From positions 124,001 through 188,000 of the forward strand of contig NZ_JBEQCT010000003.1 of assembly GCF_046054155.1 (NCBI RefSeq): a stretch of 64,000 bases of DNA. Direction: 5' to 3'. How positions within the stretch are numbered: position 1 is the first letter of the stretch; each line of letters begins with the position of its first letter. The translations under genes and the position numbers were made by a program. Positions 9,434-18,386 of this stretch are shown piece after piece. Origin of the DNA: Celerinatantimonas yamalensis (GTDB lineage: Bacteria > Pseudomonadota > Gammaproteobacteria > Enterobacterales > Celerinatantimonadaceae). Below the pieces are notes generated by a model that was not told the origin of the DNA, did no database searches, and saw only the letters and a list, made by a program, of their open reading frames with translations.

Positions 9434-10172
9434 GCTGGCTATATCAGGCCTGCTAATTACATTTGGTTCTCTGATTATTGGGCAGTGGTTAGGTGGAGGG
9501 AGTTTAACTTTATTACTCAATGCCCATGCTCTGTTGATTGTCCTAGGGGGAACACTTGGCGCTGTGATGTTGCAGACCCCATGGCCGATTTTTAGGGGAG
9601 CGTTTCAGCATCTGCATTGGGTCTTTGTCCCTCCGCGTTATGATTATCGGTTGCTTGCTCAAAAGCTTTATCAGCTGGGAAATTTGGTTCGTAAAGAAGG
9701 TTTTTTGAGTTTAGAAGCACAAAGTAGTGATGAAGAAGACCGCTTATGTCGTCAAGGGTTGACGTTATTAATTGACGGCATTGAGCCGCAGATTCTGCGA
9801 GAAGTACTAGAACAACAAATGGATATGGAACAGGAGCAGTTAGAACGTTATGCCAGTATCTACGAGTCTATGGGCGGCTACAGCCCGACAATTGGGATTT
9901 TGGGTGCAGTACTTGGCTTGATACAAGCAATGTCTTTTTTGGCAACCCCTGATCAATTGGGCAATGGCATTGCGGTAGCATTTGTAGCGACCATCTATGG
10001 GGTGGGATTTGCGAACCTTATTTTTTTACCAATAGCCAATCGGTTACGGCAGTTGTTCTATCAATATTCAATATATCAGGAGATGATTATTGTCGGTTTG
10101 GCATCCATTGCAATCGGCGAAAGTAGTCTGACTCTTGCACGACGTCTGAATATTTTCATCCCGGAGAGTTAG
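9426..10172 (+). CDS. motC: MotA/PomA-family flagellar stator subunit (MotC-like)
   Basis: This is an inner-membrane ion-channel subunit of a flagellar stator. The 248-residue protein starts at ATG 9426, overlapping the cheB end by 8 bases. Longer versions of the frame run into cheB and are unlikely. Membrane segments are visible at LLITFGSLIIG, HALLIVLGGTLGAVML, SPTIGILGAVLGLIQAMSFL and GIAVAFVATIYGVGFANLIFLPIAN, which is the MotA pattern with a large cytoplasmic loop between helices 2 and 3. Position between cheB and a MotB-like gene matches motC of Pseudomonas-type chemotaxis clusters. Ion specificity cannot be read here. Confidence 0.92.
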   Translation: MDKLAISGLLITFGSLIIGQWLGGGSLTLLLNAHALLIVLGGTLGAVMLQTPWPIFRGAFQHLHWVFVPPRYDYRLLAQKLYQLGNLVRKEGFLSLEAQSSDEEDRLCRQGLTLLIDGIEPQILREVLEQQMDMEQEQLERYASIYESMGGYSPTIGILGAVLGLIQAMSFLATPDQLGNGIAVAFVATIYGVGFANLIFLPIANRLRQLFYQYSIYQEMIIVGLASIAIGESSLTLARRLNIFIPES

Positions 10173-10174
10173 TC

Positions 10175-11155
10175 ATGCGTCGAAGACGTCGAATACGTGT
10201 CGAAAATCATAATGATACTCACCGTTGGTTGGTTTCATATGCCGATTACATGACGCTAATGTTTGCATTCTTTGTGCTGTTGTACGCTATGGCGGTGGCT
10301 AATAAATCGCACTATCCCATTTTTATAGACCGATTAAATCAGGCGGTTGAGCACCTTACCCAAAAATCACAACATATAAAAGACGATGCATTGTTGCAAT
10401 ACCCACGATCGAGTTTGATATCGAGTGGTTTAGGTCCAAATGCCATTGGTAAGTTGCCGCATGCTGATGGTGCGATTGTGGCACCGATGCTTCAATCACC
10501 GCCTGAGCGGGATGCTTCTGAATTGAGTGATGTTGCCAAGCGCACGTCAGGGCAGTCATTAGTTCAGATCAAAACACAACTAGATGAAGCATTACAAAGC
10601 CTTGAGCATCACAATATGGTTGAGATCGATCTGAATGACCAATGGCTAACGATTACACTGAATAATCAAATGCTGTTTGCTAGCGGCAGCGCAACATTGT
10701 TAGACCCTGCTAAACAGGTTTTAACTCGCCTTAGTCGCATATTAGACAAGTTTAATAACTACATTCGAGTTCGAGGTTATACTGATGATGAGATGGTTCG
10801 AAGTGAGCTGTTTCGTTCAAACTGGGAGTTGTCAGCGATCCGAGCGACTAATGTATTGCATCAATTGGTTGCTTTAGGTGTGGCACCGCAGCGGTTGGCT
10901 GTTGAAGGGTTTGGTCAATACTCGCCAAAGGTGGCTAATAATAATTCAGCGAATCGTCGTGAAAATCGCCGAGTTGTGATTGCATTGTCACGCTTTGCAT
11001 GGCAACCGCCAGCGGCGGTGGGTTCAACTGACAAAGAGTCTCAACCAATTAAAAATACTCAAGAAAATCATCCTAAGGGCGATAGCAAGAATATATTAAC
11101 GGTGCCTTTGCCTGGCGGCGGGGTACGTTTTACCACAAGGCAGGATAACCAGTGA
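10175..11155 (+). CDS. motD: MotB/PomB-family flagellar stator subunit (MotD-like)
   Basis: This is the peptidoglycan-anchored stator partner of the preceding gene. The 326-residue protein has a basic N-terminus and one membrane helix that includes the ion-binding aspartate D24 in the conserved SYADYMTLMFAFF segment. A long periplasmic linker follows, then an OmpA-like peptidoglycan-binding domain (RVRGYTDDE, SNWELSAIRATNV, VEGFGQYSP, NRRENRRVVI). The stop overlaps the GTG of the ParA-like gene (GTGA), so translation is likely coupled. Confidence 0.93.
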   Translation: MRRRRRIRVENHNDTHRWLVSYADYMTLMFAFFVLLYAMAVANKSHYPIFIDRLNQAVEHLTQKSQHIKDDALLQYPRSSLISSGLGPNAIGKLPHADGAIVAPMLQSPPERDASELSDVAKRTSGQSLVQIKTQLDEALQSLEHHNMVEIDLNDQWLTITLNNQMLFASGSATLLDPAKQVLTRLSRILDKFNNYIRVRGYTDDEMVRSELFRSNWELSAIRATNVLHQLVALGVAPQRLAVEGFGQYSPKVANNNSANRRENRRVVIALSRFAWQPPAAVGSTDKESQPIKNTQENHPKGDSKNILTVPLPGGGVRFTTRQDNQ

Positions 11156-11934
11156 TTGTTTGGACTGTTGCAAATCAAAAAGGTGGCGTAGGGAAAACGA
11201 CGACAGTCGTTACGCTTGCTGGTCTTTTAGCACAAAGTGGCAAACGAGTACTGCTGATTGATACTGATCCGCATGCGTCATTGACTAGCTATTTGGACTA
11301 TGATTCTGATACTCAAGCTCTTAGCTTGTATGAACTATTTCGTAGCCGTGAGGGACGTAGCCGTGAGCAGGTAAAACAAGCGATTATTCATACTCAATTT
11401 GAACACTTAGATCTGATTAGCGCCAGTATGGCGTTAGCAACATTGGATAAAACCTTAGGGCAAAGTGAGGGAATGGGGTTGATCTTGCGGCGTATCCTTA
11501 ACCAAGTTGAAGAGTTTTATGATTATGCATTGATCGATTGTCCCCCCGTACTTGGAGTGATGATGGTCAATGCATTAGCTGCTAGCGATCGAGTGTTAGT
11601 GCCAGTGCAAACTGAATTTTTAGCGTTAAAAGGCTTGGAGCGCATGATTCGTACATTCGATTTGATGCAACGCTCTTGTCCAAATCCCATCCAATATACC
11701 ATAGTACCGACTATGTATGATAAACGGACTCGTGCATCATTGTCAGCTTTAAAAGAATTACAAGAAAATTACCCTAACCACGTGTGGAATTCTGTGATTC
11801 CTATTGATACAAAGTTTAGAGATGCAAGTGTTCGACGGATGCCACCTTCGTACTATATGAAAAAATGTCGTGGCGTATTTGCCTATGAAACATTACTTCG
11901 CTATCTAGTTCGATTAGCGAAGGGGGCTGTATGA
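11152..11934 (+). CDS. parC: ParA-family ATPase of the chemotaxis operon (ParC-type)
   Basis: A 260-residue ParA/Soj-type ATPase with deviant Walker A KGGVGKTTT near residues 9-17, DTDPHASLTSYL, and the Walker B-like DCPPVLG. In Vibrio the ParA-like protein in this position (ParC) recruits chemoreceptor arrays to the cell pole together with ParP. The same role is inferred from order and from the CheW-like partner that follows. The GTG start at 11152 overlaps the motD stop, and its own stop overlaps the next start (ATGA). This is not a chromosome-segregation locus: no parB or parS-like repeats are present. Confidence 0.88.
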   Translation: MIVWTVANQKGGVGKTTTVVTLAGLLAQSGKRVLLIDTDPHASLTSYLDYDSDTQALSLYELFRSREGRSREQVKQAIIHTQFEHLDLISASMALATLDKTLGQSEGMGLILRRILNQVEEFYDYALIDCPPVLGVMMVNALAASDRVLVPVQTEFLALKGLERMIRTFDLMQRSCPNPIQYTIVPTMYDKRTRASLSALKELQENYPNHVWNSVIPIDTKFRDASVRRMPPSYYMKKCRGVFAYETLLRYLVRLAKGAV

Positions 11935-12851
11935 GTCAATGGATAGAAAAAGCGCTTAATGACTATTTTTCATCGTTGTTAATTGATATACCGGAAGACG
12001 GTAATGATACGTTAATAATTAAAGAAAATGAATCGCCCGCCTTATCGCTGCAATCCCTGGCAAAAGCGCAAGCACCTGTCCCGCTACAATTTTCAGCTTC
12101 TAAAGTGTTGCCCGATTTATCGCGTCGGGCCAAGCCAATTGCTAAGCTGCTTGAACAGGCTAAGATTGAACATAAACCTTTCGCAGAGCCAGACTTATCC
12201 GATGTATTGCCGATATTGCCCCAGGTCATTACGCCACCACTAGAGGTATTTAGTGAGCCGGACGTTGTCGAAACGCCAATTGCATCAGAACCTGAACTCG
12301 TTGATGCGCCAGAAGAACAGGTCGATGAACTAAGTAGTACTGAAATTGAAACGGCCTCAGAGGCTGAATTGCAGGTTGAACCTGAGCATGATGAACCACA
12401 ATGGCGTAATATTGAGGTAGCCGCATCGTTTCAAGCTCTTTTTTTTGAGGTGGCTGGGATCACTTATGCTGTGCCCCTAAGCGAACTCGGTGGTATTCAT
12501 CAAATCACGGAGATTAATTCATTATTTGGTAAACCAAAGTGGTTTGCAGGGATGATGATGCAGCGTGAAAATAAATTTAATGCCGTCGATATGGCCAAAT
12601 GGGTGATGCCAGATAAGGCTATCGAGGTAAACTATCGATACTTGGTCATTCTTGAAGATAGTGTATGGGGATTGTGCTGCGAGCGTTTAATAGGGACTGA
12701 ATGGCTCAGTGAAGAGGATGTTAAATGGCGGCAGTCTCCAGGTAAACGGCCTTGGTTGGCAGGGATGATCAAAAAACGCATGTGTGCGTTGTTACATGTT
12801 GATGAATTACTCGAATTATTAAATCGAGGCGTTGATGTTGATGGTCGTTAA
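11931..12851 (+). CDS. parP: CheW-like domain protein, ParP-type array-localisation partner
   Basis: The 306-residue product has a variable Pro/Glu-rich N-terminal two thirds. A C-terminal CheW-like domain starts near residue 165 (SFQALFFEVAGITYAVPLSELGGIHQI, KPKWFAGMM, YLVILEDSVWGLCCERLIG). This layout and the 4-base ATGA overlap with the ParA-type gene match ParP, which links ParC to CheA and the receptors in Vibrio. A less specific name would be CheW-domain protein. Confidence 0.82.
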   Translation: MSQWIEKALNDYFSSLLIDIPEDGNDTLIIKENESPALSLQSLAKAQAPVPLQFSASKVLPDLSRRAKPIAKLLEQAKIEHKPFAEPDLSDVLPILPQVITPPLEVFSEPDVVETPIASEPELVDAPEEQVDELSSTEIETASEAELQVEPEHDEPQWRNIEVAASFQALFFEVAGITYAVPLSELGGIHQITEINSLFGKPKWFAGMMMQRENKFNAVDMAKWVMPDKAIEVNYRYLVILEDSVWGLCCERLIGTEWLSEEDVKWRQSPGKRPWLAGMIKKRMCALLHVDELLELLNRGVDVDGR

Positions 12852-12955
12852 TAAAATTATTTAAACGGATCACTGGGAATATTATCGAATTCGTTTTATA
12901 ACTTATTTAATGGCATTATTTTGTATCTTAAGGCGTAGAGAAAAGGATTGAACCG

Positions 12956-13444
12956 ATGAGCGAACAAAGAAACGTCGCTGAAACCATTGCGGGTGATGAA
13001 GTCTTACAGTGGGTTACATTTCAATTGGAAAATGAAACCTACGGTATCAACGTAATGCAAGTGCAGGAGGTACTTCGTTATAATGACATAGCACCTGTTC
13101 CTGGTGCTCCAGATTATGTCCTCGGAATTATCAATTTGCGGGGGAATGTCGTTACTGTGATCGATACGCGTTCTCGTTTCGGTTTAGCATCAGCTGAAGT
13201 AACCGATAACACGCGGATTGTGATTATTGAGGCAGAAAAGCAAGTGATTGGCATTCTCGTTGATAGCGTGGCCGAGGTGGTTTATCTGCGTGGTAGTGAG
13301 ATAGATACGGCACCCAATGTCGGTACAGAAGAAAGTGCAAAATTCATCCAAGGTGTCAGTAATCGTGATGGACAGTTGTTAATTTTGGTAGATCTCAATA
13401 AACTGCTCTCAGATGATGAGTGGGATGAACTGAGTTCACTGTAA
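12956..13444 (+). CDS. cheW: Chemotaxis coupling protein CheW
   Basis: CheW is the adaptor joining chemoreceptors to CheA. The 162-residue single-domain protein shows the CheW fold signature (QWVTFQLENETYGINVMQVQEVLRY, PGAPDYVLGIINLRGNVVTVID, RIVIIEAEKQVIGILVDSVAEV). The start ATG has AAAGGATTG upstream. A gap of about 100 bases without an obvious terminator separates it from the ParP-type gene. Confidence 0.96.
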   Translation: MSEQRNVAETIAGDEVLQWVTFQLENETYGINVMQVQEVLRYNDIAPVPGAPDYVLGIINLRGNVVTVIDTRSRFGLASAEVTDNTRIVIIEAEKQVIGILVDSVAEVVYLRGSEIDTAPNVGTEESAKFIQGVSNRDGQLLILVDLNKLLSDDEWDELSSL

Positions 13445-13448
13445 CTGA

Positions 13449-13871
13449 ATGAATTGGATTGAATGGATTGCACCAGCAGTAGCCATAATCTGCGTAGTTG
13501 CACTGTTGGTGTTGATACGCAGACATCGGCGTGGATTTGTCGAGCAGCAGCAAAAGCTAACTAGCTTTGAGTTGTTGATTAAGCAAACTGTTAAAGGGCA
13601 TAAGCGTATACAAAAGCAGTTGGTAGAAATCCATGCTGCTAACCATGCTATGGTGACACGAATTGCTGAATTAGAACATTTAGTTGAGCAAACGGCGATT
13701 CGGCAAAATGAGATTGTGACTCAGGATCCCGATAGTAAGCTCTATTCGCGTGCGGTGAAAATGGTCGAACTGGGTGCGGATATTGATGAAGTGATGCGAG
13801 AGTGTGAGTTGCCTCGTGCCGAAGCTGAGTTGCTTTATACTTTGCATGGTAAGCCGATGGCGAGTCACTAA
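13449..13871 (+). CDS. DUF2802 membrane-anchored protein at the end of the chemotaxis operon
   Basis: A 140-residue protein of unknown function. It has an N-terminal membrane helix (about residues 9-24), an Arg-rich stop-transfer stretch, a helical middle and a small C-terminal domain (MVELGADIDEVMRECELPRAEAELLYTLHG) that looks like a helix-turn-helix-type fold. DUF2802 proteins regularly follow cheW in Vibrio and Shewanella. It starts 5 bases after cheW and ends the + strand operon, facing the convergent flagellar genes. Confidence 0.8.
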   Translation: MNWIEWIAPAVAIICVVALLVLIRRHRRGFVEQQQKLTSFELLIKQTVKGHKRIQKQLVEIHAANHAMVTRIAELEHLVEQTAIRQNEIVTQDPDSKLYSRAVKMVELGADIDEVMRECELPRAEAELLYTLHGKPMASH

Positions 13872-13934
13872 AGTGAACTAATTAGTCATTTTAGATGGTA
13901 TGCTGATTTATTTTTACACGCAGTTTTCTTTAAG

Positions 13935-14240
13935 TTATACGTTATCATCGATTCGCTGATGGTGGTTGTCCCAGTGTTCAGGGAATTTTCCTTGTAATAG
14001 ATAGGAAAAGCTGATTAATTCAGCGATGATAACGTAGAGTACTTCGGGGATTTGTTCATCTAGACTCAACTGTTCAAGTATGGCTAACAGCTGCTGATCT
14101 TCATAAATCATGATCCCAGCCTCTTTAGCCGCCGCAATGATTTCATCGGCGAGCTCATTATATCCTTTACTAACCACTTTAGGAGCATCTTTACCGTCAT
14201 AACGTAGTGCAACAGCGGCTTTGCCTTTGTTCTCTTTCAT
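13935..14240 (-). CDS. Stand-alone FlhB C-terminal-domain protein (FlhB2-like)
   Basis: The 101-residue protein matches only the cytoplasmic C-terminal domain of the flagellar export switch FlhB (AVALRYDGKDAPKVVSKGYNELADEI, IYEDQQLLAILEQL, EVLYVIIAELISF). The NPTH autocleavage motif of full-length FlhB and all membrane helices are absent. Such orphans sit near flagellar genes in many gammaproteobacteria and their role is unclear. Its ATG overlaps the stop of the upstream FliK-like gene by 4 bases. Confidence 0.85.
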   Translation of the reverse strand: MKENKGKAAVALRYDGKDAPKVVSKGYNELADEIIAAAKEAGIMIYEDQQLLAILEQLSLDEQIPEVLYVIIAELISFSYLLQGKFPEHWDNHHQRIDDNV

Positions 14241-15157
14241 ACTTTGATATCCAATTGCCCTTTGTGCTTAGGTAATAAGGTCGTAGGAATGTGTCCCAAT
14301 TGGCTATTTAATTGCAGTGGTGGGATCCCCAACTCGGCTAGACGCTGTTGTAGCGCTTGTGTGTGGTGTTGGACTTGGCTCAACCAGTAGTGGTCTGGGC
14401 AGTAGAACTGAATTTGTGCGGGTTGCTCAAATTCTAGTCGAATATCCGCTAAAACATGTGTGTTTTCACCAACAGGTAGTAGCATTTTTAAATGCCAACA
14501 ATCACGCGATGTTTCATTATGATGAGATTCTTTACTGATGCGTGCTTCAACCCGACGTAGTTGTTGATCGATGGGTATGGGCAGATGAATAAATAGAGGC
14601 ACGTTAAGCTGCTGTTTGCCATCGTGTGAGGCCAGTTGTGCGGCGAGGGTCTGACCATTGAGGTGTTTGAGAAGTTCACCGACTGCTTTGTGTTGAACAG
14701 AACCTGGTGCCAACTCTTTGATAAGTGCATCTTGCAGTTTAAACTGCGCTTTGAGCTGCTCGGCGGCTTTAGGGGAGAGCCTAGCGGCTATGAAAGCGCT
14801 CAATAGTTGGTTTAAAGGTGTGGCTAGGGGTGTTGGTTGTGTTTGATCAAGCGGTTTAAATTGCAGAAATTGATTTAGTAGCGTTTTAATTTGTGGTGCT
14901 GAGAGTTGTTTTTCCCATGTTTTAAACAAATTAAGCAATTGCTGTACGATCCCTGCGCTAAGCGGGGCTTGTTGTGTGTTAGATAGTGTCGTTAGTGAAA
15001 TGGATTGATCTAAAAACGTGCTGAGTAGTGATATTATTGAGAGTGAGTTGTTTTGGCTCGATGGATTGGCTACATCAGGTAGTGTGCCCGCTTTAGTCAT
15101 CGGTGGAACCGTTGCAATGGGCGGTGCTGGTGGCGTCACTGCTGGTGTGATTTTCAT
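14237..15157 (-). CDS. FliK-like flagellar hook-length control domain protein
   Basis: A 306-residue protein rich in Gln, Pro and Leu, with no signal peptide and no membrane segment. The C-terminal third resembles the FliK C-terminal domain (residues about 215-290: a DIRLEFEQPAQIQFYCPDH strand segment followed by HTQALQQRLAELGIPPLQLNSQLG). Coupling to the FlhB-C gene supports a link to export-switch control, since FliK acts on FlhB-C. It may be a second, non-canonical FliK. The canonical fliK is not in this window. Confidence 0.65.
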   Translation of the reverse strand: MKITPAVTPPAPPIATVPPMTKAGTLPDVANPSSQNNSLSIISLLSTFLDQSISLTTLSNTQQAPLSAGIVQQLLNLFKTWEKQLSAPQIKTLLNQFLQFKPLDQTQPTPLATPLNQLLSAFIAARLSPKAAEQLKAQFKLQDALIKELAPGSVQHKAVGELLKHLNGQTLAAQLASHDGKQQLNVPLFIHLPIPIDQQLRRVEARISKESHHNETSRDCWHLKMLLPVGENTHVLADIRLEFEQPAQIQFYCPDHYWLSQVQHHTQALQQRLAELGIPPLQLNSQLGHIPTTLLPKHKGQLDIKV

Positions 15158-15458
15158 CCGTTAGCTCCCAAATGATGACAAGTTGCGGCTTTAATACTGT
15201 TATCCTCATTGTAGGAAGATTGTTTCAACATCTATGTTAAATAGCAAGCGTGTTGATACGATGTGTTTTGTTTCGAAGGGGTCGCTATAGGTTAGCAAAA
15301 TCATATATAATGTACCCTTTGTATATATATGATTAGAGCGCGGCATATTGCTTTGACGCTATCTATTTCTCATAACATTAACAGGCAATGAGGGCGCAAG
15401 TGGTTATGGCTTAGGCGGCCAGTCGCTGCGTAGTATCTTTTTGCGAATAAGGGTAGTA
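15158..15458. other. Divergent intergenic region before mlaA
   Basis: About 300 bases with no gene. It is AT-rich and holds a TATAAT hexamer at 15306-15311 on the + strand, but no good -35 box at 16-18 bases. It probably contains the promoters of mlaA and of the oppositely oriented FliK-like gene. Confidence 0.5.
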
Positions 15459-16292
15459 ATGGTGACAAGGAAAATAGAAATATATTTAGGGCTAATGATT
15501 TGCTTGGTGTTAGCTTTATCAGGTTGTGCCAGCCATTCCTCACAGATGCCTGACACAAAATCCCAGCCGGCCCCTAAGTTGACGCAGCAAACTAATCAAC
15601 AACCTCAAAATAACATCGAGCCAGAATCAAAAGGCGATCCGCTTGAGTCCTTTAACCGAGCTATGTGGAATTTTGATTATAATTATCTGGATAAACCGAT
15701 TTATCGTCCCATTGTGCACCGTTATGTTAAATCAATCCCTTCGGGCGGTCGCCACAGTATTAATAACTTTATGCGCAATTTAGAAGAACCTGCCAGTATG
15801 TTTGATAATTTATTGCAGTTTAAATTTCAAGCGGCTGTTCATAATTTAACGCGATTTATATTCAATACAACACTTGGGATGTTTGGTTTTATCGATGTGA
15901 TGGGACGTGCTGGTGTTGATCGTAATCTCAGCGATTTTAGTGATGTCTTGGGTCACTATGGGGTGGGCGATGGACCATTTTTGATGTTGCCAGTGGCAGG
16001 ACCCTCAACGCCTCGACAACTTACCGGTGATGTTGTGGACCAATTCTATTTTCCTATGGCACAAATGAATTTGATTGAAAAAGCAGTGCGTTGGACCTTA
16101 GATGGTGTTAATCGCCGAGCTTCTGTAGTTGATCAAGAAGGGTTAGTTGATAGTGCATTAGACCCCTATACTTTTGTTAAAAATGCTTATTTGCAGTATC
16201 GACGCTATCGCTATTATGATGGCCATCCGCCTGCGCAAAAAAGTCAAAATATAGACATGAGTAAGTATCTTAATGAAATTGAGCCAAATTAA
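15459..16292 (+). CDS. mlaA: Phospholipid-binding lipoprotein MlaA (VacJ)
   Basis: MlaA is the outer-membrane lipoprotein of the Mla system, which removes misplaced phospholipids from the outer leaflet. Starting at ATG 15459 (behind AAGGGTAG) the product has 277 residues. It carries a lipoprotein signal peptide with lipobox LSGC (C23) and the family core GDPLESFNRAMWNFDYNYLDKPIYRP, then NFMRNLEEP, NTTLGMFGFIDVM and DFSDVLGHYGVGDGPFLMLPVAGPSTPR. A TTG 18 bases upstream is in frame but would lengthen the signal peptide without benefit. The remaining mla genes are not in the window. Confidence 0.95.
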   Translation: MVTRKIEIYLGLMICLVLALSGCASHSSQMPDTKSQPAPKLTQQTNQQPQNNIEPESKGDPLESFNRAMWNFDYNYLDKPIYRPIVHRYVKSIPSGGRHSINNFMRNLEEPASMFDNLLQFKFQAAVHNLTRFIFNTTLGMFGFIDVMGRAGVDRNLSDFSDVLGHYGVGDGPFLMLPVAGPSTPRQLTGDVVDQFYFPMAQMNLIEKAVRWTLDGVNRRASVVDQEGLVDSALDPYTFVKNAYLQYRRYRYYDGHPPAQKSQNIDMSKYLNEIEPN

Positions 16293-16360
16293 GCGTTTGT
16301 TCGTGATCACTTGAGAGTATCCATTATGGCGACAGTTAAAATTAACTATGATAATGATCG

Positions 16361-17341
16361 ATGTTAGATAGTGTTCGTGTCTTAGTCATTGATAGTGATA
16401 ATGTTTTTGGACGACAGTTAGAAACATTTCTATCGCGCCAAAGTGCGTCTGTATTGTTAATAACAGACGGATATCAAGTTGATAATGCGTGTATACATTT
16501 TCACCCAGACGTCGTTTTTGCTGCGATTGGTGCAAATGGTGATGGCCTTGATATGTTAATCCGATTGGGGCAAGGGCCATGGGCTTGTATTGCCTTAGTG
16601 CCTTATGGCTCTATGGATATTATTCGCCAAGCGCTACGTTTAGGCGCCAGTGATTGCATTATTAAGACTGGCTGTGAGTTCAATTCTTTTATTGATATTA
16701 TACTAAGTAATATCCAGCAGCAACCTCTTATTGAAGAGGATTGCCAGCGCGCTGAATTACGCCAGCATTTTGAATTTCTGCGCGAAAATGACATTGCAGC
16801 CAGCCAACTAATGGCTCAGATGCTTCCCGATTCTGGTACTTTGGTTGGCAATTATCTTTATATCTATCAGCTCACCGGTAAGACTATTTTGCCAATGGTG
16901 AGCGCACTCGATGATGAACATATTGCAGTTGCTGTCATTGATTTTGGTCTATTGGGGCGCGAGATATCAATTGCTGCAGTCATCTTACATTCATTGTTGC
17001 AAGAGGCTTGGCGTAGTTATACACAAGATGGAGACTCGCTATCCATAGACCCAGAACAATTGGTGGCACAGCTTAACCAAATGATTATCGATGCAGGGTT
17101 GAAGTTCCCTATTGGTATGTTTTACGGCATATTGGGCCAGCAAACCGTGCATGTGGTGAATGCAGGCTTACTGAATATTGGAGAGCCGTTTAACGATGTG
17201 GGGATTGGTTTGGGCGTGTTGACTGGAGCGGGCTACTCGCAGCGTATTTTACCATTAGAACCTCAAGGTCTTTATTTGTCCTTTTCGAATCCAACCGGCG
17301 ATCGTTTGAGCTTAAAACTCCTGCCTTTGATGGTCCCATAA
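16361..17341 (+). CDS. Atypical response regulator with receiver lacking the phospho-acceptor Asp, RssB-like
   Basis: The 326-residue protein has an N-terminal receiver-like domain (VRVLVIDSDNVFGRQLETFLS, then PDVVFAAIGANGDGLDML) and a C-terminal domain with PP2C-like spacing (VAVIDFGLLG, GMFYGILG, VNAGLLNIGEPF). The general plan is that of RssB, the sigma-S proteolysis adaptor. Where receivers carry the phosphorylated Asp, this one reads VVFAAIG, with Ala instead. The Lys of the CIIKTG motif is kept. Phosphorylation at the usual site is therefore unlikely. The metal-binding aspartates of an active phosphatase are not evident. Its true partner is unknown. Confidence 0.7.
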   Translation: MLDSVRVLVIDSDNVFGRQLETFLSRQSASVLLITDGYQVDNACIHFHPDVVFAAIGANGDGLDMLIRLGQGPWACIALVPYGSMDIIRQALRLGASDCIIKTGCEFNSFIDIILSNIQQQPLIEEDCQRAELRQHFEFLRENDIAASQLMAQMLPDSGTLVGNYLYIYQLTGKTILPMVSALDDEHIAVAVIDFGLLGREISIAAVILHSLLQEAWRSYTQDGDSLSIDPEQLVAQLNQMIIDAGLKFPIGMFYGILGQQTVHVVNAGLLNIGEPFNDVGIGLGVLTGAGYSQRILPLEPQGLYLSFSNPTGDRLSLKLLPLMVP

Positions 17342-17476
17342 ATATCCATTCTCTATGATAAATGACAATAAACTCATCAATTTGGTGTCGATTGCTCTAT
17401 CATAAAGCAGGCGGGTGTTGACTTTGTACAGTTGGTTCTCTATAAAAGGGCGATAAGTTTTTTTTACAGGGTTATT

Positions 17477-17992
17477 ATGAGTCAGTCTTCTCCTTGGCAT
17501 CTGGTTTATTGTAAAGCGAGAAATGAGCAGCGAGCATTAACTCATTTAGCCAATCAAAATGTTGTGAGTTTTTTCCCGCTTTTTTCATATGAGAAAATAG
17601 TGCGAGGTAAACGTACTATTCTGACAGAGCCTGTTTTCCCCAATTATTTGTTTGTCGAAAAAAAGTCTCATGTGAGCTATACCACTATCCGCTCAACTCG
17701 TGGGATATCTGATTTTGTGCGGATGGGAAATCAGCCTGTTCAAGTGCCCAAAGAATTGGTCTTTGAATTAATGGCGCTCTCGGATACGCCTGAACTGAAT
17801 CAGTTTGCTAGCGAAAAGGTTTGTCATCTCCCTCTTTGTGGCGATAAAGTCGCGATCACAGAAGGGCCCTATCAAGGGCTTGAAGCTATCTATCAAAAAG
17901 CGGATGGGTTAGAGCGTTCGATGTTGCTGATTACATTGATTCAAAAAGAGCCTATTGCTGTCTCTTTTGCTAATAAAGCATTCCAGTTCTGA
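17477..17992 (+). CDS. rfaH: Transcription/translation regulator RfaH (NusG paralogue)
   Basis: RfaH is recruited to RNA polymerase at ops elements and suppresses termination in long operons (LPS, capsule, conjugation). From ATG 17477 the product is 171 residues. It shows the NusG-like N-terminal domain (WHLVYCKARNEQRALTHLANQNV, FPNYLFVEKK, TIRSTRGISDFVRMG) and a C-terminal KOW-type segment (GDKVAITEGPYQGLEAIYQK). A longer version of the frame starting 45 bases upstream has no support. An exact ops-like 12-mer occurs elsewhere in the window, at 53775. Confidence 0.94.
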   Translation: MSQSSPWHLVYCKARNEQRALTHLANQNVVSFFPLFSYEKIVRGKRTILTEPVFPNYLFVEKKSHVSYTTIRSTRGISDFVRMGNQPVQVPKELVFELMALSDTPELNQFASEKVCHLPLCGDKVAITEGPYQGLEAIYQKADGLERSMLLITLIQKEPIAVSFANKAFQF

Positions 17993-18386
17993 ATGTCTGT
18001 GTGCTCTTCAATATTGTTAGTAAACACCAATTAGTTGCCAGCCGAATAGGCCTTATCTGGCTACTCCTGCTTGACTTTCTTTTATCATCTTTGGATTTTG
18101 GCTCATAAGCTATTCATAGATGTCTAGTTTTCAAATATCCCTACTAAATGCTATAAAAATTCTTTTACTAAAATATGCCTAATTGTTCTAAGCATAGGCA
18201 ATTAGCTAGCCGCATAGGAATAACGATTCCTGTATACTTTTTTCACACAGAGCATTAATAGGGCGATGTTGATGGTTCGTTCTCGTTGATAGAGAACGCT
18301 ATCTAAGTTGTCCAATAATGAGCATATAATTATTGTATGCCGAAAACGGATGAGCATGATCCGTTGCAGGAGTGAGAGGAGCGAAT
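17993..18386. other. Intergenic region before cysD
   Basis: About 390 bases without a gene. It holds a small inverted repeat CGTTCTC/GAGAACG at 18278-18298 and AT-rich promoter-like sequence near 18225-18245. CysB-dependent promoters are expected ahead of cysDN from family knowledge, but I cannot assign a CysB site by eye. Confidence 0.4.

Noticed and set aside
11152..11934. Plasmid or chromosome partition locus
   Set aside because: The ParA-like ATPase has no parB and no parS repeats. It is embedded in the chemotaxis operon beside a CheW-domain gene.
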